Source: Pseudopedobacter beijingensis (GTDB lineage: Bacteria > Bacteroidota > Bacteroidia > Sphingobacteriales > Sphingobacteriaceae). Taken from it: a stretch of DNA of 64,000 nucleotides. The position numbers and the translations under genes were made by a program. Every line of letters begins with the position of its first letter. Positions within the stretch are counted from its first letter, which is position 1. Under the pieces are notes generated by a model. The model was not told the origin of the DNA. It searched no databases and worked only from the letters and a program-made list of their open reading frames with translations. Positions 9,325-18,509 of this stretch are shown one piece after another. The stretch is from contig NZ_JBHUDG010000003.1 of the NCBI RefSeq assembly GCF_042678145.1, positions 372,001-436,000 of the forward strand, in the 5' to 3' direction.

Positions 9325-11020
9325 TTATTTTTTAATGATTTTATACCTTTCTGCCTGTCCGTTTCCTTTTAATTTAATGAGATACATCCCTGCCGGATAT
9401 CTACCTAAAGAAACGGTTTTACTATTTTCCGTTATACTTATCGCCATGCGCTGTAATGTTTTACCAGTAACGTCTGTTATTTCCAATTGGGTGTAAATGC
9501 CGGTGGCAAACGTAGTGATAACTACATCTGTTGTGGGGTTAGGGTATAAGTTTAAAATAGAAAGTTGAAGGTTGAAAGTTACCATACGAACGCCCAAATC
9601 GGTGGTTTTGCCATCGTTATCTGTTTGTACCAGTTTGTAGTAGTTGGTGCCCTTTAGGGGCGAGTAGTCGGTGTAAGTATATAGGGGCGCAATAATCATT
9701 CGCCTGTACATCGCCCAATTTCACAAACACCCCATCATTTCCACTACGATATATGATAAATCCTTTGTTGTTGGTTTCATTAGCCGTTGTCCATTGCAGT
9801 TTGGCGTAGTTACCATCCGCTTTTGCGGTAAAACTGATTAAGCTTACAGGCAGTGTTCCTTGGTATTCGTAAGCACCCAAATCTATTGCAGAACCGTAAA
9901 GCCTTGTATTGCCTGCCAAATCTTTGGTGTTTCCGTCCAAACCATTATACAAAACGTTGTTACCGGCATCCACAGCATATGAACCTGTTTTGAGCGTGTA
10001 ATTCCCATTGGCAAAATCGGTAAAAATATCTGCAGGAGTAGTATTGGCAGTAGCCGTTCCGTCAAATTCGGCACCTGAAGCTGCATTACCTGTTTGGATG
10101 AGATTACGGTTACTTACAGCATCAAGTCCTGCAGCGTCATTGTCAATTCCATTACGATTTCCGAGAATGATGGTGTTATATACTTTGGGATAGCTTCCAT
10201 CACTATTGCGCATTCCGCCACCTGTGCCTGCCATATTTCCGGCAAGGGTTACATTGGTCAACGTAGGAGAAGAAGAACCGTTATTATACATTCCTCCACC
10301 ATAATCAGCCGTATTGCCGTTGATAAACATATTAGTTAAGGCAGGAGAAGAAGTGGAAGTATTATACATTCCTCCGCCTCTATTGTCAACTGTATTTTCG
10401 CTGATGGTTACGTGGTCGAGCATCGGCGAGGAGGACAGATTATACATCCCTCCACCATTGTTACTTGCATTATTATTTTTGATTACCAGATTGGTTAATG
10501 TTGGCGAAGCATATTCGTTATGAATGCCACCGCCATTTCCCGTTACCTTTCCCCCACTAATGGTAAATCCATCCAGAACAGCTGTATTATACATTGCAGT
10601 AGCAGATGTAAATACGTTCCAAATAACAGGTTTTGCATTTTGTCCGTTAAGGATAGAGCCAAAACCATCTCCAGAAGCGGGGAGGATACGGGCATCGGCC
10701 AATGTTTTTATGTTATTATCGGGGTCGAAACCGCCGTAGATTGCCACATTGTTTTTCATTACAAAACCATTAGTTGGCGATGGGTAATTCCCAATAGCTA
10801 CAAAAACTTTTGATGCTCCCGAGGCATTAATAGCACCTTGTAAATTGGTTGTGGCATTTGCCCAGCTGTTACCACTTCCACTCCCTCCCGAAACGTTGAT
10901 GTTGACATAGACAATACCGTTGGCATCGGGGGTTTCTGCATTGACAGAAAGGCTTAGCGACAGAATAGCAACAGTTAGTAATGATTTTAAATAGAAAGGT
11001 AAAGGTTTATCCATTTTCAT
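9325..11020 (-). pseudogene. Frameshifted single-module T9SS beta-helix protein
   Basis: The N-terminal part (start ATG 11020, signal peptide ending SVNAETP) is in one frame and encodes a beta-helix region and a choice-of-anchor Q block. After GDVQANDY, near 9690-9705, the homology continues only in the +1 frame (YTDYSPLKGTNYY and a T9SS sorting tail that ends at 9325). Compared with the neighbouring paralogue, one extra base in the ATTATTGCG stretch would explain the shift. As written, the protein loses its secretion tail, so it should be non-functional unless this is a sequence error. Everything else in the two frames is well conserved with the downstream 941-residue protein, so the lesion must be recent. 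Confidence 0.8.
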
Positions 11021-11051
11021 CTGATATTATGTTAGGAATAAGGTTATAAAA

Positions 11052-11152
11052 AAGGAGCCCTATCAGGCTGAGACCCCCGAAGTTTTTTATATCCATTATA
11101 AGGACACTCCGATAAATTCAGGGTACACAGTATTAGTACTTTTAGACATCCT
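11052..11152. repeat. Degenerate copy of the GTCAGGCTGAG palindromic repeat
   Basis: ATCAGGCTGAG...CCGAAG...GGACACT-CCGA...AAATTCAGGGTACACAG...TTTTAGACATCCTC follows, with many changes, the order of the intact hairpin element at 30276-30404. It lies between the frameshifted surface-protein gene and the AraC gene. It is probably a decayed intergenic REP-like element. Confidence 0.65.
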
Positions 11153-11254
11153 CATCTGGTTTTCAAATCACTTAGAAAAGCAAAATTAATTTGAAAACAT
11201 ATACAGATATTGAAAATTTATATGCAAATATTGAAAAAAGTCTCGCCTTCTATC

Positions 11255-12319
11255 TTAAACCGTTTGGGGCTTTAAATACGTCATTGGACTTTCTCCATAA
11301 ACCTGCTTAAATGCTCTGCAAAAAGAAGCGGTATTTTTGTAACCTGCTTTATGTGCTACAGATTTTACTGTAACTCCTCGTTTTAATTCAGTGCAGGCAT
11401 ATTCCATCTTAATTTTTTTATAATAATTATAGGGGCTATTATGAAAAACACTGTTGAAACGAGTTATAAATGTTCTGGGAGAAAGATTACAAGCTGCAGC
11501 CAATCGCTCTATTCCCGGAAAATCCCCATCAGCACATTCACTAATAATGAGCAACGCTTTCTCCAGTTCGCCCCCCGATGTTGTTTCTGCATTATTGGAT
11601 GACAGTTCGTTTTTTAAGACATCGGTAAAGAGATCAGCAATAAGCTGAGAACATAGATTTTTAACCTGCAAAATTCGTAACGCATTGTCAGGCCTCTCCA
11701 GCAAAGCCTTTATATCCTGCACAACAGAACGGTACTTAAAAACATCAATAAAGAAGTAGTTTTCTTTTTGTTTTTTTAATATGGCATCTATCACTGATTT
11801 AGGTGGAAGAATACGCTCGTTAATATTATTCCTGATCCAGTTCCTGTCTAACTCTATCCTTATACCAAATGCCTTCTGATGTGCTTTAATATAGAGATCT
11901 CCACTAAAAAGATTGTTAAAAATATGCCCGAGATTGTCTGTAGCATGAGAACCGGCAGCAGTATAATAATGAAGTGGAAACTTGTCGCGTTCTTCAATAA
12001 AATTAAGAGCTATTGAAAGAAAATCAGTATCGGGATTAGGAAGATAGTGATAATGTATATCTATGGGGCTGTAACTGTCAAAATTGAAAATATAACATCC
12101 GTCTTCGGGGTTCATATATCTAAACACGGTGTTGATCATATCCGTATTGATATGAATGCGTCCCCTCATTTCATCATAATCTGCATCGGGATGGTACTTT
12201 AATAGCTCTGTAATGAAGTTTTCCGGAGACAACAGCTGTATCTGCTCTACCATGCGCACATAGTTACGGTAATTATCTGACTCTAACTCTCTCACAAAAC
12301 CTGTAGCCGGTAGTTCCAT
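11255..12319 (-). CDS. AraC-family transcriptional regulator
   Basis: This is a 354-residue protein. The last ~100 residues contain the two helix-turn-helix units of AraC/XylS regulators: IERLAAACNLSPRTFITRF and VKSVAHKAGYKNTASFCRAF, followed by the typical GESPMTYL ending. The N-terminal ~240 residues are not a known sensor domain by eye; they contain no obvious membrane segment, so it is a cytoplasmic regulator. Several copies of a short direct repeat lie upstream of its start (12398-12560) and could be its own operator. Its targets are unknown; the adjacent surface-protein genes on the same strand are possible targets. Confidence 0.9.
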   Translation of the reverse strand: MELPATGFVRELESDNYRNYVRMVEQIQLLSPENFITELLKYHPDADYDEMRGRIHINTDMINTVFRYMNPEDGCYIFNFDSYSPIDIHYHYLPNPDTDFLSIALNFIEERDKFPLHYYTAAGSHATDNLGHIFNNLFSGDLYIKAHQKAFGIRIELDRNWIRNNINERILPPKSVIDAILKKQKENYFFIDVFKYRSVVQDIKALLERPDNALRILQVKNLCSQLIADLFTDVLKNELSSNNAETTSGGELEKALLIISECADGDFPGIERLAAACNLSPRTFITRFNSVFHNSPYNYYKKIKMEYACTELKRGVTVKSVAHKAGYKNTASFCRAFKQVYGESPMTYLKPQTV

Positions 12320-12397
12320 CTTTTATAGATATAGTATTTTCATCAAATCAACAGAAAAAAATATTAAATCTAATATAAACAGAATTAACATATAGCA

Positions 12398-12560
12398 AAA
12401 TACCCTCAACTTATTTTTATTCTTTCAAAGATATATTTACCACAATGGTTAACAGCCAGGTTTAGGAGTATTTAAACCTTAATTTTATAAGAGGGTAGTT
12501 TCATTGTCAGAGAATGGGTAAATAAATACCCTCAATTTCCCTTTGAATACCTTCAATAGT
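12398..12560. promoter_or_regulatory. Direct repeats that may be an AraC-type operator
   Basis: AAATACCCTCAACTT (12398-12412) recurs as AAATACCCTCAATTT (12524-12538) with one change, and a weaker AATACCTTCAATA follows at 12546. An inverted half, AAGAGGGTA, lies near 12489. AraC regulators usually bind direct repeats upstream of target promoters, and these precede the regulator gene itself, so autoregulation is plausible. No promoter box was fixed here. Confidence 0.4.
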
Positions 12561-12656
12561 GCGTTTTCAACAAACCTCTCATTATTTTCGGATAGGTAAC
12601 GGCATCACTTGCTACATTTTGCCAGTGTTTTCCGAGTTCTGCCGGCATCTCTTACA

Positions 12657-12733
12657 TTCCTTCGAGGCTTCTTCGAGGTTTCTTCGAGAAACAGGGAGTA
12701 TTTCCCGAAGAAACCCCGAAGCAGTATAGAAGA
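12657..12733. repeat. 11-bp periodic array 3 with inverted halves
   Basis: The blocks ttccttcgagg (12657), cttcttcgagg (12668) and tttcttcgaga (12679) are followed, in the same 11-bp phase, by tttcccgaaga (12701), aaccccgaagc (12712) and agtatagaaga (12723). The left blocks (TTCTTCG) are reverse complements of the right ones (CGAAGAA), so the array is both periodic and able to fold into a hairpin. It has no spacers. Confidence 0.7.
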
Positions 12734-12771
12734 AGTTTAAGTAAATTTGCTTAAATTTTACTGAATTTCGC

Positions 12772-13179
12772 TTACCAGTTAAATTGAACTTCTTTCCTGA
12801 TATCTGGGTGCAGGCTGTAAAACACCGGACAGGTCATCGCAGCATTTTCCAGGATCTTCTTATCCTTTTCGCTATAAGTTGATTGATTAGGAAAATTAAA
12901 ACTCACATGAATTTCCGTTACCCTTCGTGGTTCAGTACCCATTACTTTTGTAACCTCTGCTTCTACTTCACCTAAATCAATACCATGTGTATTGGCAGCC
13001 ATCCCCATAATGGTCATCATACAATTGGCCAATGAAGTAGCCAATAAGTCAGTAGGTGAAAAAGCCCCACCCTTTCCATTGTTATCTACCGGAGCATCAG
13101 TAATAATGGTCTCTCCCGATCTTAAATGAGTAGCAGTTGTTCTTAAAGAACCCAGGTATTTTACTTTTGATGTTATCAT
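12772..13179 (-). CDS. OsmC-family peroxiredoxin-like protein
   Basis: From the ATG at 13179, which has an AGGAG ribosome site 8 bases upstream, the product has 135 residues; a TTG at 13206 in the same frame is less likely. The family pattern is clear: a conserved DAPVDNNGKGGAFSPTDLL stretch, the first redox cysteine in LANCMMT and the second in MTCPVFYSL. OsmC/Ohr proteins reduce organic hydroperoxides with these two thiols in the cytoplasm. The second cysteine sits in the TCPV context usual for the OsmC/YhfA-like branch rather than Ohr. It follows the hypothetical gene at 13203 and may be co-transcribed with it and murQ. Confidence 0.9.
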   Translation of the reverse strand: MITSKVKYLGSLRTTATHLRSGETIITDAPVDNNGKGGAFSPTDLLATSLANCMMTIMGMAANTHGIDLGEVEAEVTKVMGTEPRRVTEIHVSFNFPNQSTYSEKDKKILENAAMTCPVFYSLHPDIRKEVQFNW

Positions 13180-13202
13180 GTTTAGATCTCCTGATTTATT
13201 TT

Positions 13203-13769
13203 TCAATTCAAACGTCGTGTCATTAACTCCTCTACCCTTTTAAAAAACTGTAAAGGCTTTAGATTTCTCCAGGCCAATTCATCCAGTTCTCCTCCGAAAT
13301 TTATATAGTAATCCAGATTCATAGATTTAAACTCATCAATAACATGTTGTCTGAAATTAACCCCTGCAATCCAGCCATCCTCTACATCCTGAAACCATTC
13401 CTCATAATAACAATCATCAGAAGCATGAAAATTCAAGATATTTTCCCCTATCAATATAAACTTATTGATCCCCTCATCCATAATAGTTTCCAGTATCTCA
13501 CGCTTCAACAGCATAATATCATTGGTAATAGCATCATTCCATTCACCAATAAACTCTATAATAGCATATTGACGGTCGTAATCAACAAACAGCACCTTAA
13601 TGTACAATGTATTTGACCCAAAAAAGTCCCATTGCGGATGTAACAGGTAGTTATAAACCTGTTTATCATAATAAAACTCGCTATATTCTGTTTCGTAAAA
13701 TGGCGAACGCTCATCTTCCGCAGCCACGTAATCATCTCTCCATTTATAGAAAGGCTCTATTTCATGCAT
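13203..13769 (-). CDS. Conserved-looking hypothetical protein, 188 residues
   Basis: Not recognised. The protein is rich in Tyr, Phe, Trp and acidic residues (YYEEWFQDVEDGW, YINFGGELDEL), with no signal peptide and no transmembrane segment, so it is probably cytoplasmic. Its start overlaps the end of murQ by 13 bases and osmC follows closely, which suggests translational coupling to murQ. That arrangement hints at a linked role in cell-wall sugar recycling, but nothing in the sequence shows an enzyme motif. Confidence 0.75.
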   Translation of the reverse strand: MHEIEPFYKWRDDYVAAEDERSPFYETEYSEFYYDKQVYNYLLHPQWDFFGSNTLYIKVLFVDYDRQYAIIEFIGEWNDAITNDIMLLKREILETIMDEGINKFILIGENILNFHASDDCYYEEWFQDVEDGWIAGVNFRQHVIDEFKSMNLDYYINFGGELDELAWRNLKPLQFFKRVEELMTRRLN

Positions 13770-14587
13770 AACTCTGTTTTTAGCCTCCTGTAGGCATCCG
13801 CCGCTTTCCTTACACTTCCGTATTCCTTTAATAAATCAGTAGCCGTCTTCTCGTCCGCCTTAATCTCCTGCATCAACATCTTAACACCCCTATCTACCAG
13901 TTTATTATTGGTGAGTTGCATATCCACCATTTTATTTCCTTTAACATGCCCCAGCTTTATCATTACCGAGGTACTTATCATATTTAATACCAGCTTCTGA
14001 GCAGTACCTGCCTTCATTCTCGTAGATCCGGTAACAAACTCCGGTCCAACAACCACTTCTACAGGAAACTGAGCTCTCTGCGCAATAGGACTTCCCGAAT
14101 TACAAACAATACACCCTGTTACCAAACCTTCGGTATTGGCGCGCTCTAGACCACCTATAACATACGGAGTATATCCCGATGCTGCTATACCTATAACCAC
14201 ATCATTTTGTGTGATGCCACGAGCCTTAAGGTCTTTCCATGCCTGCTGTTGGTCGTCTTCGGCAAATTCCACAGCTTTTCTTATGGCTCCATCCCCACCA
14301 GCAATAATCCCTATAACACAATTAAAATCCACACCAAATGTTGGAGGACATTCCGATGCATCTACCACCCCCAATCGTCCACTGGTACCGGCGCCAATAT
14401 AAAACAATCGTCCGCCCAGTTTCATTTTTGCAACAATAGCCTCCACTAAATTCTCAATAGATTTTATTGCCATTTTTACAGCAAGTGAAACCGTAGCGTC
14501 TTCCCTGTTAATATTTTCCAACAACTCTGACACCGACATTTTCTCCAAATCGGTGTATTTTGATTCGGACTCCGTTGTTTTAACCAT
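13757..14587 (-). CDS. murQ: N-acetylmuramic acid 6-phosphate etherase
   Basis: Taking the ATG at 14587 (the in-frame TTG at 14614 is unlikely) gives 276 residues, normal for MurQ. The SIS sugar-phosphate isomerase fold is shown by FYIGAGTSGRLGVVDASECP near residue 60, then GIIAGGD, IGIAASGYTPY and TGSTRMKAGTAQK. The enzyme removes the lactyl ether from MurNAc-6-phosphate to give GlcNAc-6-phosphate in peptidoglycan recycling. The gene is first in a probable operon with the 188-residue hypothetical protein and osmC. No phosphotransferase or AnmK kinase gene is next to it. Confidence 0.95.
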   Translation of the reverse strand: MVKTTESESKYTDLEKMSVSELLENINREDATVSLAVKMAIKSIENLVEAIVAKMKLGGRLFYIGAGTSGRLGVVDASECPPTFGVDFNCVIGIIAGGDGAIRKAVEFAEDDQQQAWKDLKARGITQNDVVIGIAASGYTPYVIGGLERANTEGLVTGCIVCNSGSPIAQRAQFPVEVVVGPEFVTGSTRMKAGTAQKLVLNMISTSVMIKLGHVKGNKMVDMQLTNNKLVDRGVKMLMQEIKADEKTATDLLKEYGSVRKAADAYRRLKTELCMK

Positions 14588-14674
14588 TTTTATTGTTGTT
14601 ATTACTTTCCGCAAATATCTGAAAACATTTTTATTTTAAAGCTTTAAATACTCTCTTAATTAGCAAACACAAAC

Positions 14675-14682
14675 TATATTTG
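14675..14682 (+). promoter_or_regulatory. Bacteroidota -7 box
   Basis: TATATTTG matches TAnnTTTG and lies 28 bp before the lipoprotein start at 14710. No clear -33 TTTG was found. Confidence 0.5.
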
Positions 14683-14709
14683 TAATTTAAAATAAACCAA
14701 TTTAAAATC

Positions 14710-15477
14710 ATGTCCTATACATTCAAAAAAGTGTCGTATTTATTACTGGTGTCTGTTACAATATTACTGACCGGATGTAAAAGTACTACCCAAAAAATGA
14801 AAGAATTTGCAGATAGTTATAACCGCTATGCTTCTTCAATCTCAAACGATATGATTAAAGGTACAAAGGCAGAAATTACTTCTGCCAATAGTATGAAAAT
14901 ATGGATTTATACCTTCATCAAATCTGATGACAAAACCCAACAGGATCTTTTCAAACAAATGTACGGCCCCCTAACCAAAAGTATGTTTAATGATAACCCA
15001 AAACTTACCGAATTAATTAATAATGACGTAACTATCACTTTTGCAATATGTGGGTCAGACAATGAAAGCTTTGCAGAATTTGAAATCAATAAAACCAAAC
15101 TCAATGAACTGCGAGCTCAAAAAACAGATCGGAAAGACAACCTGAAAGAATCCCAAACTCCTTCACATGGAATAATGGCAGATGCACTGAAAATTATTAA
15201 TGAAGGCCTGCCTATTGAAGATAAAACTACAGGAACTAAAATATTAAAAATAGACATTACCCCCGATAACGAATTAGCGTATACCGTTGAAGCTCCTGAT
15301 GATTATACTATATTATTGGCCAGCAATGAAAGCCGTGAAATACTTAGAGATGAAATATTAAGAAGCTCTACCATTAAAGCCACATTGAAAGCTATACAAC
15401 AATACGGTATTAAAACAGTAAAATACATTTACGTTGACAAAGAGGGTAAAACAATGGGAGAAATTACCACCAATTAA
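14710..15477 (+). CDS. Putative lipoprotein, 255 residues, unknown function
   Basis: The N-terminus is a lipoprotein signal with lipobox LLTGC (cysteine about residue 23). The rest is hydrophilic, alpha/beta and not recognised; it contains no catalytic motif that I know. Two Lys-rich amphipathic stretches surround residue 140. The next gene starts 12 bp downstream and has a similarly simple layout (one N-terminal anchor, then a soluble domain), so the two probably form a small two-gene unit of envelope proteins. Confidence 0.75.
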   Translation: MSYTFKKVSYLLLVSVTILLTGCKSTTQKMKEFADSYNRYASSISNDMIKGTKAEITSANSMKIWIYTFIKSDDKTQQDLFKQMYGPLTKSMFNDNPKLTELINNDVTITFAICGSDNESFAEFEINKTKLNELRAQKTDRKDNLKESQTPSHGIMADALKIINEGLPIEDKTTGTKILKIDITPDNELAYTVEAPDDYTILLASNESREILRDEILRSSTIKATLKAIQQYGIKTVKYIYVDKEGKTMGEITTN

Positions 15478-15489
15478 CAGTATAAAAAC

Positions 15490-16188
15490 ATGGAAGAACA
15501 AGATAACAGAACCCCTTCTATATGGAGGATACTTTTATATATCTTTTTTATAACAATGATATTGTTTAAAATGGCCAACAAATGCCAGCGTAAACAACAA
15601 AATGAGATTATAAATGCTGAAAGAGCCTCCAAACAACAACAGCTTCTCGAACAAAAACAACAAAACAGTGAATACGAGGCCAGAAAAATCTCTAACAACA
15701 TATTCTATTATAGCTATGCATACGTAGACCAACTACCTGCTTACCAAAAAGAAAAGTATGGGATTGTAAAAGTCACAAAGGATTCTTTGATAAATTTTGA
15801 TCTGCAAACAAAAATAAAATGTCCAAAAGATTATTATTTCCAGAAAAACTATGATGAATCACTAAAGATGGCTTTCAAATCAAAAGAAGACCTGAATATA
15901 TTTATCTATGATTTCACCTCTCCCAACACACATATTGGCGACAATTTTAGAGCCACCAAAAAAGGAAAAGATCTTCAAAATGTAAAGTACGATGAGCCCA
16001 TAGGAAAACTCAAAACATTATCCTATAATATTGGTTCAAGAACCAATGGTTTCGCTATAGTTTTTCAAAATGAAAATTACATCATGTTTTTTGAATTTGA
16101 GTCCGGATCTCTTTCTCCTGCTAACTTGCGGCAAAAAGGAATATCATTTATCACTAACAACTTAAAAGCAAAAACAACAACAAATTAA
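15490..16188 (+). CDS. Hypothetical membrane-anchored protein, 232 residues
   Basis: One transmembrane helix (about residues 14-28, IWRILLYIFFITMILF) is followed by a Gln/Lys-rich probable coiled coil (residues 32-62). A soluble C-terminal domain with alternating beta-type stretches follows (TKIKCPKDYYF, FAIVFQNENYIMFFEFESG). The family is not recognised. It is probably co-expressed with the lipoprotein gene ending 12 bp upstream. No enzyme motif is visible. Confidence 0.7.
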   Translation: MEEQDNRTPSIWRILLYIFFITMILFKMANKCQRKQQNEIINAERASKQQQLLEQKQQNSEYEARKISNNIFYYSYAYVDQLPAYQKEKYGIVKVTKDSLINFDLQTKIKCPKDYYFQKNYDESLKMAFKSKEDLNIFIYDFTSPNTHIGDNFRATKKGKDLQNVKYDEPIGKLKTLSYNIGSRTNGFAIVFQNENYIMFFEFESGSLSPANLRQKGISFITNNLKAKTTTN

Positions 16189-16192
16189 TGCT

Positions 16193-16638
16193 ATTAAAGA
16201 ACTTGCCTAAAAAGATTCTTCCTTTTTCCCGAATCCGAAAGCCTTCGTATTAGCGTCAACGTAAGAAGAGAACCATTGTATAATTGCATTATATTGAACT
16301 TGCTTCAGGATCTGTAGACTTGAGTATAGAATGACGTTACAGCAAGAGATTACTTCGTCGTAACCTCCTCGCAATGACAAAAATCAAAGACCTTTCGAAC
16401 TCAATTAAAAGCTCATTATCAGAATCTTAATTAAAACATCAATGATAGTGAGCTTGCGAGTCGAGAGGTCTGTTCCATCTCCCTTTCATCAGAGTTTTCT
16501 CCGTTGCACTACATTACAGTCGATGCTGAAAAAGGGATAAAACATAAGGAATAATGGTCGAGATCAGGTTAATTTAAAACTATCTGAACATCTCTTCCTC
16601 CAAATATCAATAGTCTATCCGCAGCAAGTTCTTTTAAT
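16193..16638. repeat. Possible decayed MITE-like element with inverted ends
   Basis: ATTAAAGAACTTGC (16193-16206) is answered by GCAAGTTCTTTTAAT (16624-16638), an inverted pair with one extra T, 446 bp apart. Inside, AGACCTTTCGAACTC and GAGTCGAGAGGTCT form a second imperfect inverted pair, and GAGATTACTTCG...CTCGCAATGAC near 16350 resembles the core of the long repeats at 48.5 and 52.2 kb. No open reading frame of note is present. Confidence 0.45.
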
Positions 16639-16751
16639 CAGGATCAAGCCATTCTTAAAAGATAATTGCTGTATTTTTTTATAAAAAACAAATAGTATAA
16701 AAAATCATGTTTTAAAAGCCATAAAAACATGTTTTATCAAATTCTTGTTGT

Positions 16752-16759
16752 TAAATTTG
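16752..16759 (+). promoter_or_regulatory. Bacteroidota -7 box
   Basis: TAAATTTG fits TAnnTTTG and lies 13 bp before the protease start at 16773, implying a very short leader. Confidence 0.5.
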
Positions 16760-16772
16760 TGGTCAATTTTTT

Positions 16773-18383
16773 ATGAAATCGCACAATAAGAACATCCTTA
16801 TTATTCTCGCATTTCTTTGCGTTATGATATTTAGCTTCATTTTAGGAGTTAGATACGACCAACAAATGGTTGGAGGGAATCTTATGGACTTCGATTTCGG
16901 TAAAAACAACAAGGTGAACCGGGTATTAAACCTGATCAGAAAAAACTATGTAGATTCTGTAAATGTTGACTCACTGGAGAACCTGGCCATTGGCGAAATA
17001 CTAGATCATTTAGACCCACATTCTATTTACCTGCCACCTACACAAGCCAAAAAACAGTCAGAAAGTTTGGAAGGAAACTTTGAAGGAATAGGTATTGAAT
17101 ACTATTTACTTTCTGATACCATATTTATAACTTCAGTAAGACCCAGCGGCCCCTCTGAAAAAGCCGGCCTTTTAAAAGGCGATAAAATTATAGCCGTAAA
17201 CGGAGAAGCTTTAACCGGAAAAGGACTACTGGCCTATAATCTGGTAAATAAGCTTAAAGGCAAAAGAGGAAGTGCTGTAGAGGTTTCTGTACTACGCTAT
17301 GGAAGCAATACTCCCCGGAGTTTTTCTATTGTAAGAGACCAGATAACAGTAAGCAGTATTGATATTGCCTACATGATTAACCCGGAAACAGCTTTTGTTA
17401 AAATCAGCAAATTTGATGTACGGACTGAAGAAGACTTTGCCAACGAACTCAGTAAACTGGAAAAAAAGGGAATGAAAAACCTGATTCTTGATTTACGTGG
17501 AAACGGAGGCGGGTACCTAAGTGCAGCCACCGGCATGGCAGATCAGTTTTTGAGAGACAATGAACTTATTGTTTACACAAAGGGCCTGCATGAACCAAGA
17601 ACGGACTACAGAGCAACTAATTACGGTATCTTCGAAAATGGTAAATTAGCTATTCTGATTGACGAACATACAGCCTCTGCTAGCGAAATTGTAGCCGGAG
17701 CCGTACAGGATTTAGACAGGGGCCATATTATTGGCAGAAGGTCTTATGGAAAAGGATTAGTTCAGGAGCAATTTGCTTTTGAGGATGGCTCTGCCATGAA
17801 CCTTACCGTTGCCAGGTACTTTACCCCCTCAGGAAGGTCTATACAGAAATCATACGACAGAGGCTCTGCAGAATACAAACAGGATCTATTAAACCGTTTT
17901 AACAAAGGCGAGTTTTCTATTGAAGACACCCTGAAACAAGATTCTGACCATAAAGCATTTAAAACAAGTAAAGGCCGCGAAGTATTTTCGGGATGCGGTA
18001 TTACACCCGATTATTTTATCCCGATAGACACCTCTTATCTTACGGAATTCTATAGAAAGGTCAACGAAAATAACCTTCTGCTTGAGTTTACCTACAGGTT
18101 TCTGATTAATAACAAGCAACCTGTAAAATACCGCTCTTCAGATGATTTCCAAAGGTACTTTAACGTATCTAATGACGTTATTGGTAAATTTGTATCTTTT
18201 GCAAAAGAAAAAGGAGTTGACTACAGCCCCGGTGATATTACCAGAAGCACACCCAAACTAAAAAAAGAAATCAAAGCCTTAATGGCCAGATATTATTTTA
18301 AAGAAGAAGGCTTCCATAAAGTACTCAATAGCTCAGACAGAATGGTGGGTAAAGCTCTCGAACTATTTACCGCAGCCCAATAA
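16773..18383 (+). CDS. S41-family C-terminal processing peptidase
   Basis: This 536-residue protein has an N-terminal membrane/signal segment (residues 7-27), so it acts in the periplasm. A PDZ domain spans about residues 95-185 (GIGIEYYLL, GLLKGDKIIAVNGE). The protease core holds LDLRGNGGGYL, the nucleophile in EHTASASEIV (Ser302/Ser304) and the general-base Lys327 in SYGKGLVQ, which together form the Ser-Lys dyad of CtpA/Tsp enzymes. The ~150 residues after the core form an extra helical region common in Bacteroidota homologues. It should trim or degrade periplasmic proteins from their C-termini. It stands alone, with its own promoter box directly upstream. Confidence 0.93.
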   Translation: MKSHNKNILIILAFLCVMIFSFILGVRYDQQMVGGNLMDFDFGKNNKVNRVLNLIRKNYVDSVNVDSLENLAIGEILDHLDPHSIYLPPTQAKKQSESLEGNFEGIGIEYYLLSDTIFITSVRPSGPSEKAGLLKGDKIIAVNGEALTGKGLLAYNLVNKLKGKRGSAVEVSVLRYGSNTPRSFSIVRDQITVSSIDIAYMINPETAFVKISKFDVRTEEDFANELSKLEKKGMKNLILDLRGNGGGYLSAATGMADQFLRDNELIVYTKGLHEPRTDYRATNYGIFENGKLAILIDEHTASASEIVAGAVQDLDRGHIIGRRSYGKGLVQEQFAFEDGSAMNLTVARYFTPSGRSIQKSYDRGSAEYKQDLLNRFNKGEFSIEDTLKQDSDHKAFKTSKGREVFSGCGITPDYFIPIDTSYLTEFYRKVNENNLLLEFTYRFLINNKQPVKYRSSDDFQRYFNVSNDVIGKFVSFAKEKGVDYSPGDITRSTPKLKKEIKALMARYYFKEEGFHKVLNSSDRMVGKALELFTAAQ

Positions 18384-18420
18384 TTCAGCACAGTTCCAAA
18401 CCCCTTTCATATTTTTTAAG

Positions 18421-18428
18421 TAAATTTG
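18421..18428 (+). promoter_or_regulatory. Bacteroidota -7 box that sets the MFS gene start
   Basis: TAAATTTG, followed by CC, fits the -7 consensus. An upstream in-frame ATG (18426) lies inside this box, so the transporter cannot start there; the ATG at 18510 is the better start. Confidence 0.6.
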
Positions 18429-18509
18429 CCCACTTATAATTTCACGGGGCATCCAGCAGGTTTTCTGCATTTTGCAAAATCTCAGCATCTCTTAGCCTCT
18501 TTTTTATGT

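Larger units (their letters stand above)
12320..12771. other. Intergenic region upstream of the AraC gene
   Basis: No gene is seen in 452 bases. The part nearest the regulator holds repeated AATACCCTCAA motifs. The far part holds an 11-bp periodic array (12657-12733). Both are listed separately. Confidence 0.5.
16189..16772. other. Gene-free region filled by a repeat-like element
   Basis: No gene is supported in 584 bases. Most of it (16193-16638) is bounded by inverted ends and looks like a decayed non-coding element, described separately. The last 130 bases are AT-rich leader of the protease gene. Confidence 0.5.

Noticed and set aside
9325..9711. Separate small gene with a T9SS tail
   Set aside because: It aligns with the C-terminal end of the neighbouring surface protein and continues the upstream frame after a single-base shift, so it is part of one broken gene.
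13180..13206. N-terminal extension of OsmC from TTG
   Set aside because: A ribosome site with AGGAG lies 8 bases before the ATG at 13179, and the nine extra residues do not resemble OsmC.
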